Assembly (NCBI GenBank): GCA_016219355.1
Contig: JACRNF010000007.1
Span: 1-40,078, forward strand
Direction of reading: 5' to 3'
Length of the DNA: 40,078 nucleotides
Source of the DNA: Chlamydiota bacterium
Lineage (GTDB): Bacteria; Chlamydiota; Chlamydiia; Chlamydiales; SM23-39
Shown here: positions 25,291-31,699 of the stretch, one piece after another
Position numbering within the stretch: position 1 is the stretch's first letter
How the letters are laid out: every line of letters begins with the position of its first letter
Made by a program: the position numbers and the translations under genes
The notes under the pieces: generated by a model
Databases searched by the model: none
Told to the model about the DNA's origin: nothing
Seen by the model: only the letters and a program-made list of their open reading frames with translations

Positions 25291-26856
25291 TTAATTGCTA
25301 GTGTTTTTTCTAAAAGGATTAATTTTTTGGCCCAGTTTATGTAGTCCAGCATATGCATTATCATAGCAAACTTCAACTTCGCCCGAAGGAAGCATCACTA
25401 ATGAATGAAGAGAGTCATAGTATGTAACCCAGGCAAGATTTTCCATGCAATATCTAGCTACAAGACTTTCATCTAAATCTTTTCCGACCTTTTCACCTGC
25501 ATCTTTAATTATAGCCTTAATATTTGCAAGTCTTTGTGGTAGCCAATCTTGGGAAGCTTTTTTAGCAGCCTGAGACCTATTTGTCTGAACAAGATAGTCA
25601 TCTTTCTTCAGCACAGAAGCAGAATACCCTCCCTCTTTTACAAATTTTTCATCTAAAGATTTAGAAACCTGTTTCATATGAAATATTTTTGCATTATCTT
25701 TATCCACAACCGTTAAATGATATGGCACTAAAGGCTTATATTTCGTTAACAGTTTTTCAACATCATCTATCGTGCTACATTCATCCAAAATGAGCCGATT
25801 TAAACAAGTTGACGGAATACCCTCATTGGGAGAGCTTTGTTTAGGCTCTAAACTGACATTCATTGCAACTTTAAGACCCTCTTTATTTGTACCGCTAAGA
25901 GTCCACAATAATCCAGGGACCGTGAATTCCACGCTCTTAATTTCTCCATTTCTTCTTCGATATAAAGCATGACTTAATTGCCCCGCAACCCCAAATGAAA
26001 GCCAATCTAATTTACGAGCAAAAAAGGGCTTACCAGTTGGATCATCAGCAACTACTACAGAACAAGCGGCTATCGGACCGCTAGTTTTTTTAGCTGTTTT
26101 ATCCTCTACAGTTTGATCCTTAGATGGATCAAAAAAAATCAAATTTTGCCAATCGGCAAGCATATGAAAATATAAAGCCTCGTCCATGCTCATGGATTTA
26201 ACATTATGTTCCTTAGCCCAAGTATTAAAAGCATCAACCATTCCTTGCAGCTCTTCAAGATATCTTTGAGGAATCTCTTTTTTAGCTATTTGAATATATT
26301 TTTCTAACCTTTCTACAGAAGGAAGCCCTAAAAGCTTACGACGAAAAAAATTCTCTATAGGATTAATCAAATTAGGACCCAAATTTGCTCTTTTTCTCAG
26401 CTCTTGCATTTGAGGAGCAATCAAGGTTCCATAAACCTTGCCAGTTTCATAAGGCGTTTTGCAAACATCCTCATTAATTTCCACTATCGGAACGTCATTT
26501 TCATATCTTATTTCCCCTCCAAGGCATTTTTGAGGCTTATAAGCATGAGATCTCATATCGTGTTTGAAAGGGGCTATCACATTCAAAACTTTAAAAAAAA
26601 CATAAGTTCCAAGTGAAAAAACAGCTCCGGAAGAAGCAATTGCTATAGTTTTTCCCATGCCCAAAGCAGGAAAATAAACCAAAGAAAGGGCCGTCGCAAC
26701 AAGCCCAATAGCCATTAATCCCAGTTTGATTACCTTCACCACTGTCTCATGAGAGTAAATAAAATACCCAATTTTTTCGATATACCCCATAGTTCTTTTA
26801 GAAAAGGGCATTGTAGGAGCAATTTTTGTTAAATAATCTTGCGTGGTTATTGGCAT
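25291..26856 (-). CDS. Ntn hydrolase (acid ceramidase/NAAA/C45-like) with Inc-like bilobed hydrophobic domain
   Basis: A 521-residue two-part protein. Residues 39-66 and 71-95 are two hydrophobic helices split by a short MGKT turn, the bilobed pattern of chlamydial inclusion-membrane (Inc) proteins. The N-terminal 38 residues are hydrophilic with no signal peptide. The C-terminal part resembles acid ceramidase, N-acylethanolamine amidase and penicillin acyltransferase-type amidases. The candidate nucleophile is Cys265 in AACSVVVADDPTGKP, followed by Arg281 and Asp284 in ARKLDW, the strand block VEFTVPGLLWTLSGTNKEG, and TNRSQ at 425-429. In that family the enzyme cleaves itself just before the Cys, which here would free the catalytic part from the membrane part. 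AGAGGA precedes the ATG. It lies between rplC and fmt, where C. trachomatis has the Inc gene CT529 (cap1). Substrate, secretion and topology are inferred, not shown. Confidence 0.72.
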   Translation of the reverse strand: MPITTQDYLTKIAPTMPFSKRTMGYIEKIGYFIYSHETVVKVIKLGLMAIGLVATALSLVYFPALGMGKTIAIASSGAVFSLGTYVFFKVLNVIAPFKHDMRSHAYKPQKCLGGEIRYENDVPIVEINEDVCKTPYETGKVYGTLIAPQMQELRKRANLGPNLINPIENFFRRKLLGLPSVERLEKYIQIAKKEIPQRYLEELQGMVDAFNTWAKEHNVKSMSMDEALYFHMLADWQNLIFFDPSKDQTVEDKTAKKTSGPIAACSVVVADDPTGKPFFARKLDWLSFGVAGQLSHALYRRRNGEIKSVEFTVPGLLWTLSGTNKEGLKVAMNVSLEPKQSSPNEGIPSTCLNRLILDECSTIDDVEKLLTKYKPLVPYHLTVVDKDNAKIFHMKQVSKSLDEKFVKEGGYSASVLKKDDYLVQTNRSQAAKKASQDWLPQRLANIKAIIKDAGEKVGKDLDESLVARYCMENLAWVTYYDSLHSLVMLPSGEVEVCYDNAYAGLHKLGQKINPFRKNTSN

Positions 26857-26923
26857 ATAAATCCTCTTTAAGTTTACAAGCCAACAATTCTTAAATTATT
26901 TTATATATAGTTTCAACGTTTTT

Positions 26924-26946
26924 ATCGCCTACACTGAATAGGCGAT
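26924..26946. repeat. 8-bp hairpin at the end of the small membrane ORF
   Basis: ATCGCCTA and TAGGCGAT flank a 7-nt loop, overlapping the stop codon of the 44-residue ORF. On the minus strand it is followed by A-rich, not T-rich, sequence, so it is not a standard terminator. It could protect the 3' end of the lpxC-fmt transcript. Confidence 0.45.
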
Positions 26947-27063
26947 GATAGAAAGGGTCAATAAAAGAGCTAAAAAAGCTATCACAAAAAACCACTCTAA
27001 ATAAGTGATATTTTTTCCAATGAATAGTTTTTTAAAGAAAAACAATTTTTCCTTTAAGCCCAT
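26929..27063 (-). CDS. Putative 44-residue single-helix membrane protein
   Basis: A small open frame starting at ATG 27063 inside the last codons of fmt, in another frame, and ending at TAG 26929. The product has a basic, Phe-rich N-terminus (MGLKEKLFFFKKLFIGKN), then one clear membrane helix (WFFVIAFLALLLTLSIIAY) and a two-residue tail. The positive-inside arrangement predicts N-in/C-out. AAGAG 8 nt before the ATG is a modest RBS, and the 35-bp overlap with fmt suggests coupled translation. Hydrophobic frames arise by chance in AT-rich DNA, but the charge distribution and the hairpin at its end favour a real gene. No homologue is recognised. Confidence 0.4.
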   Translation of the reverse strand: MGLKEKLFFFKKLFIGKNITYLEWFFVIAFLALLLTLSIIAYSV

Positions 27064-27952
27064 TGATAAACTCTTGGATTTTCATTGGTTTTTTTCCTTC
27101 CAATTGCACTTCTAAAAGCTCTAATGCTTGATTTTGGGCAAATACAATCAAACTGTTTTTTTGCAGAATTATTTCTTTAGACATGTTTTGTTTATCTAAA
27201 ATCTTACTTTTTAAAATTTTTAACTTTTTTTCTTCATCATTTAGTAAAATTTTACAGTAAGCTCCCGGCTTTGGAGCAAAAGCACGAATTAAATTATGGA
27301 TTTTTTCAGCATCGTTATTCCAATTAATCTCTCTTTCCTCAGGTAAAATCTTTGTAGCATAGGTAGCTTTAGTATCGTCTTGAGGGGTGCTGGCAACATT
27401 TTCTTTTTCATAGGCCTCTATAGCCTCAAATATCAGCTCTTTAGCTATGTTGCATAAGGCTGATTCCACTTCATCAAAATTTAGCCCCTCTATCGGGATT
27501 TCTTTATATGAAATAATATCTCCGGAATCCAAACCTGCAGTCATTTTCATGATAGTAATGCCGGTTGTTTTTTCCCCATTCATGATCACTCGATGAATGG
27601 GAGCGGCGCCTCTATACCTTGGTAAAATCGATCCATGTATGTTGATGCAACCGAGTCTCGGGACATCTAAAAGAGCCTGCTTTAAAATTTGGCCATATGA
27701 ACAAACAACAAAAAGATCGGCATTATATTCTTTTAAAAGGGAAATAAAAGAAGGATCGGATGCTTTTACAGGCTGATGAACTGGAAGATTAAACTTTTTG
27801 GCAACTTCTTTAACTTCAGGAACGATAATCTCTTTTCCTCGAACAGAATCGGGCTGGGCAACAACTGCGACCACCTCAATTTTTTTTTGAATTAAAAAAG
27901 CTAAAATGTCGGATGCAAATTTAGGCGTTCCAAAATAAACAATTTTCATCAA
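27032..27952 (-). CDS. fmt: Methionyl-tRNA formyltransferase
   Basis: A 306-residue cytosolic enzyme that formylates initiator Met-tRNA using 10-formyl-tetrahydrofolate. The N-terminal formyltransferase domain has the catalytic set Asn104, His106 (NIHGSILPRYRGAAPIH) and Asp142 (AGLDSGD), equivalent to E. coli Asn106, His108 and Asp144. The C-terminal OB-type tRNA-binding domain (from about 205) contains INWNNDAEKIHNLIRAFAPKPGA. Length is normal. Its ATG overlaps the lpxA stop by 4 bp, so it is the fourth gene of a lpxC-fabZ-lpxA-fmt operon, the same order as Chlamydia CT533-CT530. Confidence 0.97.
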   Translation of the reverse strand: MMKIVYFGTPKFASDILAFLIQKKIEVVAVVAQPDSVRGKEIIVPEVKEVAKKFNLPVHQPVKASDPSFISLLKEYNADLFVVCSYGQILKQALLDVPRLGCINIHGSILPRYRGAAPIHRVIMNGEKTTGITIMKMTAGLDSGDIISYKEIPIEGLNFDEVESALCNIAKELIFEAIEAYEKENVASTPQDDTKATYATKILPEEREINWNNDAEKIHNLIRAFAPKPGAYCKILLNDEEKKLKILKSKILDKQNMSKEIILQKNSLIVFAQNQALELLEVQLEGKKPMKIQEFINGLKGKIVFL

Positions 27953-28779
27953 ATTTCTAAATGCTCTTGAACTTTTGTATCTTCACTTTCGGCATAATTG
28001 TTGCTAAAACCGATAAGCCCTCTTTTAGATTGTTCAATAAATTCTATCCAATGCTTAACTTCGGCTATCGGCTCAACTTCTTGCTTAATTTGCTTTATTG
28101 CCTCATCTAATCTATTGCCCATTCTGTAAGTGATTTTAAAAGCTTTTGCAAGTTCTCTTCTAATCTCCAAAGATAGTTTATGTCTTTTTAAACCAACTAA
28201 ATTTAAACCGCCAAGCCTATATGGATATCCTCCACCTATCGTAAATGGTGGTATATCATGAGATACTCTACTAAATCCACCTACCATGGCAAACTTACCG
28301 ATTCGGCAAAATTGATGGACCGGGGTCATCCCTCCCACCGTGACAAAATCTTCTATGATCACGTGACCTGCCAACATCGCACTATTTGCCATAATAACTC
28401 TATTGCCTATTATGCAGTTATGTGCCACATGACAATATGCCATGATAAGGCAATTATCTCCAATTTTGACAACCGAATTTTCCTGGCACGATGAGTTGAT
28501 CGTTGCAAATTCCCTTATCTCGCAATTTTCTCCAATTTCTACAAAGGTTTTTTCTCCTTTGTATTTAAGATCCTGCGGTTTGGTTCCAATGCTAGCTCCC
28601 GGATAAATCACAGTTCCTTTACCGATAGTTGTAAACCCATCTATATAAGCATGAGACTTTATCGTTACGTTATCTTTCAAAATGACCGTTTTTTTCACTA
28701 CGGCAAAAGGTTCGACCACAACATTTGTACCAATTTCAGCTCCATCTTCTACAACAGCTAGCGGATGAATATTACCCAT
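27949..28779 (-). CDS. lpxA: UDP-N-acetylglucosamine acyltransferase
   Basis: A 276-residue cytosolic enzyme that catalyses the first step of lipid A synthesis, moving a hydroxyacyl chain from ACP to UDP-GlcNAc. The N-terminal two thirds is a left-handed beta-helix of hexapeptide repeats (for example VVVEPFAVV, VTIKSHAYID). AYCHVAHNC carries His117 and the catalytic His120 (His122 and His125 in E. coli). The C-terminal helical domain holds GLNLVGLKRHKLS. It starts 17 bp after fabZ. Confidence 0.97.
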   Translation of the reverse strand: MGNIHPLAVVEDGAEIGTNVVVEPFAVVKKTVILKDNVTIKSHAYIDGFTTIGKGTVIYPGASIGTKPQDLKYKGEKTFVEIGENCEIREFATINSSCQENSVVKIGDNCLIMAYCHVAHNCIIGNRVIMANSAMLAGHVIIEDFVTVGGMTPVHQFCRIGKFAMVGGFSRVSHDIPPFTIGGGYPYRLGGLNLVGLKRHKLSLEIRRELAKAFKITYRMGNRLDEAIKQIKQEVEPIAEVKHWIEFIEQSKRGLIGFSNNYAESEDTKVQEHLEI

Positions 28780-28796
28780 CTTATTTATCCAATATT

Positions 28797-29276
28797 TTAA
28801 AGTTGTTCCTTATCCACATGAGCAAAACTAAGTTCAGCTTCTGCAGCAATTATTTTTCCCACCATAGCCTTAGCTTTGATTTTTCCACCTTTGTTGCCTA
28901 TGTACAAGCCTTTTGCATATAAATCAACTACATCCCCCGGAACGATGGGCCTACGAAATCTAGCTTCGGTAATATTTAACAAAACTGCAATTTTGGTTGT
29001 AAAACCCTTTTGATGGACCAAAATGCCTCCGGTTTGGGCCAAAGCTTCCAAAATTAAAACTCCTGGCATTATCGGCACTGAAGGAAAATGGCCCTGAAAA
29101 AAATGTTCATTAATCGTAATATTTTTTTGGCCGATTATTTCATTATCCTCTAGATTTAAAAAAATTATTTTATCCACCAGCAAAAAAGGATATCTATGTG
29201 GTAATATTTTTTCAATTTCCTGAGCCCCAAGCACTACGGAGCGATCACTAACAGGTTGATCAAATTTTTGGCTCAT
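28797..29276 (-). CDS. fabZ: 3-hydroxyacyl-ACP dehydratase FabZ
   Basis: A 159-residue hot-dog-fold enzyme of fatty-acid elongation that dehydrates 3-hydroxyacyl-ACP. ILPHRYPFLLVDKI is followed by the catalytic His63 in GHFPSVPIMPG and Glu77 in LILEALAQ. It competes with LpxA and LpxC for hydroxyacyl-ACP, which fits its place between their genes. Only 2 bp separate it from lpxC. Confidence 0.97.
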   Translation of the reverse strand: MSQKFDQPVSDRSVVLGAQEIEKILPHRYPFLLVDKIIFLNLEDNEIIGQKNITINEHFFQGHFPSVPIMPGVLILEALAQTGGILVHQKGFTTKIAVLLNITEARFRRPIVPGDVVDLYAKGLYIGNKGGKIKAKAMVGKIIAAEAELSFAHVDKEQL

Positions 29277-29278
29277 GA

Positions 29279-30148
29279 TTAATTACTCTCCAAATTTTTT
29301 AAAAAATTTCTAATAAAAACCGCGTTGGTAAAATGGCCTGATTTAATAGCTATAATATGCCATAAAACATCAATGTTTAGCAAAGTCAAATCTCCAATTA
29401 AATCCAAAATTTTATGCCGGACCATTTCATCTTTAAATCTTAAATCTTGATTTAATACTTTATCTCCCTGAATTACAACGGCATTGTCCAAAGAGCCTCC
29501 TTTAATCATCCCTTTTTCCAAAAGAAGTTGTAGTTCTTCATAAAGAATAAAAGTTCTAGAGCTTGCTATCTCTTGTTTATAAGAATCGGGATTAATGGCA
29601 ATGGAAAAAAATTGCGATCTTAAAAATTCATTATTAGGATAGTTCAAAGTATAGCTAATTCTAAACTCATTGGAGGGAATAGCAACCATACTAATTCCAT
29701 TTTCCGAATAATAAAAAGGTTCTTTTAAACAAAGCTGCCTTCTTGTCTCATTTAGATCTATTATTTTAGCTTTTTCCAATAACTCAATAAAAACTTTTGC
29801 GCTTCCATCTGCTGCAACAATTTCTTTTCCATGGACTTTGATTAAAATATTATCAATCCCCAAAGCATTAATAGCCGATAATAAGTGCTCAATTGTTTGC
29901 ACTGATGCATTGTCTTTATCTATAAGTGTCGTTCTGGGATTTTCTTTCACATATTCAATCTTTGCCGGAATAATGGGACTGTTTGGCAGATCAACCCGTT
30001 GAAAAAGAATGCCGCTATTTGCCTTGGCAGGACAAAGGGTAAAAGATACCGATTCGCCGGTAAAAAGACCAATGCCGGAAAAGGTCACTTCATTTTGTAT
30101 TGTCTTTTGTTTGACTTTGCTTTGAGCTATCCACTCGGCTTTGGCCAA
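29279..30148 (-). CDS. lpxC: UDP-3-O-acyl-N-acetylglucosamine deacetylase
   Basis: A 289-residue zinc deacetylase, the committed step of lipid A synthesis. Zinc and catalytic residues are present: His88 (TIEHLLSA), His245 and Asp249 (RHKILDL), and His272 (SGHFTN), matching E. coli His79, His238, Asp242 and His265. The only start in reach is TTG at 30148. It is backed by a good Shine-Dalgarno sequence (AGAGGTG, complement of 30153-30159), so the protein has about 10 residues more at the N-terminus than usual. First gene of the operon. In Chlamydia lnt is next upstream; here 3 kb of other genes intervene. Confidence 0.96.
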   Translation of the reverse strand: MAKAEWIAQSKVKQKTIQNEVTFSGIGLFTGESVSFTLCPAKANSGILFQRVDLPNSPIIPAKIEYVKENPRTTLIDKDNASVQTIEHLLSAINALGIDNILIKVHGKEIVAADGSAKVFIELLEKAKIIDLNETRRQLCLKEPFYYSENGISMVAIPSNEFRISYTLNYPNNEFLRSQFFSIAINPDSYKQEIASSRTFILYEELQLLLEKGMIKGGSLDNAVVIQGDKVLNQDLRFKDEMVRHKILDLIGDLTLLNIDVLWHIIAIKSGHFTNAVFIRNFLKNLESN

Positions 30149-30200
30149 CTTGCACCTCTAAAAAGGGGATCAAAAATAATTTTTAAATTAACGGTTTTTC

Positions 30201-30230
30201 ATATTAAAACCAATAATAAAGTTTGCTCAA
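30201..30230 (-). promoter_or_regulatory. Candidate promoter of the lpxC operon
   Basis: Minus strand: -35 TTGAGC (30225-30230), 18-bp spacer, -10 TAATAT (30201-30206), about 52 bp before the TTG start of lpxC. Four of six matches in each hexamer. Confidence 0.35.
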
Positions 30231-30240
30231 AATTTTCATT

Positions 30241-30342
30241 TTGGGCAAGCTCTATTTTCTCTTGAAAGACAAAGTTCTGACGACTCATTTGAGAACCAAG
30301 GCTGCAGCATTAAAATGGAGCTGATAATGACGATAAGGAACA
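30241..30342 (-). repeat. Degenerate repeat A (transposase-tail-like remnant)
   Basis: Resembles 31355-31431 in the same orientation: TCTCTTG, CAAAGTT and CATTTGA blocks, then ATAATGA followed by GATAA or AATAA. On the minus strand both can be read as the same peptide pattern, QM...NF..QE...LA. It is interrupted here by stops and an insertion. Probably the debris of one coding sequence, present on each side of the orphan gene. Confidence 0.4.
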
Positions 30343-30406
30343 GTCAATTAAACAAATTTTTTTAAGTTAGTGAAAAAAACATAACTTAAAACTTTCAAAA
30401 AATTCT

Positions 30407-31207
30407 TCATTTGTTTCCCCCAACAACTCTTAATAAAAAATTCCATGGAACCAACTTCTCTAAGGAAAAAGGAATAGGCGCCGGCTGAATATAATTTTTA
30501 ATAATATTATATACTGCCTTATTTGTTTTTACATCCACTAACTCCAAGAACTTTCCCGCCTGCTTATAAGTAGTAGATTTGGAGGCCTTCTCTAATTCTG
30601 AATGGGCACATTCATAATCGAACAACATAGTTCTTCGAATTTCTTCGAACTTTTTAGCATACCTAGAATCTACAGCTAACCGACTCTTGCTTCTATTAAA
30701 AATCTCTTGGACAAGTGCCACTAGTCTTTTAAATGGCTTTACAGAATTCTGAGAATATAAGATATATAAATCAACATTTAGACCATCTGGAATAGGTGGT
30801 ATTTCCCAAAAAGATATAGCTCGTATTAAGGCCTCTGTTTGCATTTTGCAAGCGGTCTTGGCTTGCTCCAAATCCATAGAAGTGTCAATTTTAGCTCCGA
30901 GTTCATTTTCAATGTTTGATTGGATCGTTTTCTTAAATTCATTTTCGTAGGCATATTCAGGACGGGACGCAACTTTTAGCATGCAGTCCAAAACCTGTTG
31001 TATACTTTGAGCCTCATCAATTAAATTTTTTCTCTTTAGCTCATCTAGCTGGTTTTTCTTCTGATGAACCTTGATCCAATCTCTGACACTGCTCATGATA
31101 GCATGGAAAAGCTGGGTGATCTTGTTTGGAATGTACGCGGCAACTGAAGAGCATCTACTAAAAAAAGATTCTCTATAACCTAATGTACAGCCATTTACTC
31201 CAGTCAT
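30407..31207 (-). CDS. Orphan protein, unknown function
   Basis: A 266-residue protein I do not recognise. It is soluble and mainly helical: a Cys-containing N-terminus, lysine-rich amphipathic stretches (VHQKKNQLDELKRKNLIDE, about 48-66) and no TM helix or signal peptide. The gene is well formed, with GAAGG as RBS and a promoter with an exact TATAAT. It lies between lpxC and the AAA/nuclease gene, in a segment absent from the Chlamydia order, with related degenerate repeats at both sides. It may be lineage-specific; a secreted effector is possible but nothing in the sequence proves it. Confidence 0.65.
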   Translation of the reverse strand: MTGVNGCTLGYRESFFSRCSSVAAYIPNKITQLFHAIMSSVRDWIKVHQKKNQLDELKRKNLIDEAQSIQQVLDCMLKVASRPEYAYENEFKKTIQSNIENELGAKIDTSMDLEQAKTACKMQTEALIRAISFWEIPPIPDGLNVDLYILYSQNSVKPFKRLVALVQEIFNRSKSRLAVDSRYAKKFEEIRRTMLFDYECAHSELEKASKSTTYKQAGKFLELVDVKTNKAVYNIIKNYIQPAPIPFSLEKLVPWNFLLRVVGGNK

Positions 31208-31233
31208 ATTTTAAGCCTTCTTTTTTGATGAAA

Positions 31234-31261
31234 ATTATACCATCATATTTAAAAAAAACAA
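31234..31261 (-). promoter_or_regulatory. Predicted promoter of the orphan gene
   Basis: Minus strand: extended -10 TGGTATAAT (exact TATAAT at 31234-31239), 16-bp spacer, -35 TTGTTT (31256-31261). It is 26 bp upstream of the ATG at 31207. Confidence 0.6.
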
Positions 31262-31354
31262 ACTTAAATAACTTTTTTAAATTAAAAAAAGATTTCCTGG
31301 AGAGCTTTGGGGTAAAGTCATTTGTCATAAATTTGTTTTCATAGATAAAATTCT

Positions 31355-31431
31355 TCAGCAAGAATAGCTCTCTCTTGTAAGGCAAAGTTTGAATAGTCCA
31401 TTTGAAAGCTATAATGATGACAATAAAGGAA
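31355..31431 (-). repeat. Degenerate repeat B (transposase-tail-like remnant)
   Basis: Partner of the repeat at 30241-30342. On the minus strand it reads openly as FQMDYSNFALQERAILAEE and stops three codons later. Together the two bracket the orphan gene. Confidence 0.4.
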
Positions 31432-31510
31432 TTTTTTAGTTTTTAGAGCCGCACTTTTTAGGTATTTGGCTGTAAGAGGTTTGTTTGCACTTTATTCTTC
31501 ATAAAGATGT

Positions 31511-31645
31511 CTGCAAAACGTCATTTGCAAATTTACAGATCGATATTTTATCCTTTAAAAGTATCTGTAAAAAGACAAAAGCCGATTTGCAGACTATTTT
31601 TGATAAATAAAAAACCGACTGTAAACATGCAAATGCTCATTTGCA
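31511..31645. promoter_or_regulatory. Cluster of CTGYAAA/TTTRCAG motifs upstream of the AAA gene
   Basis: At least six half-sites in both orientations within 135 bp: CTGCAAA near 31511, ATTTGCAAAT (perfect palindrome, 31523-31532) running into TTTACAG, CTGTAAA near 31565, TTTGCAG near 31586, CTGTAAA near 31619, and the 8-bp inverted repeat TGCAAATG-CT-CATTTGCA (31628-31645). The last one ends 2 bp before the -35 hexamer. It looks like a multi-site operator. Confidence 0.5.
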
Positions 31646-31647
31646 GC

Positions 31648-31676
31648 TTGATTTTATGGTAAGAGCTGCCTATAAT
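31648..31676 (+). promoter_or_regulatory. Strong sigma70 promoter of the AAA/nuclease gene
   Basis: -35 TTGATT (31648-31653), exactly 17 bp, -10 TATAAT (31671-31676), followed by RBS AGGAAG (31688-31693) and the ATG at 31700. The best promoter in the window. The leader is only about 17 nt. Confidence 0.75.
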
Positions 31677-31699
31677 AGGGTTTTAAAAGGAAGTAGTTT

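Larger units (their letters stand above)
31208..31699. other. 492-bp divergent intergenic region
   Basis: Separates two divergent accessory genes. It holds the minus-strand promoter of the orphan gene at its left end, degenerate repeat B in the middle, and a motif cluster plus plus-strand promoter at its right end. A 70-codon minus-strand open frame at 31173-31385 is not credited because it is low-complexity and covers the orphan gene's promoter. Confidence 0.6.

Noticed and set aside
31173-31385. 70-codon minus-strand open frame
   Set aside because: Low-complexity Phe/Lys/Leu composition. It overlaps the start, RBS and TATAAT promoter of the orphan gene in another frame.
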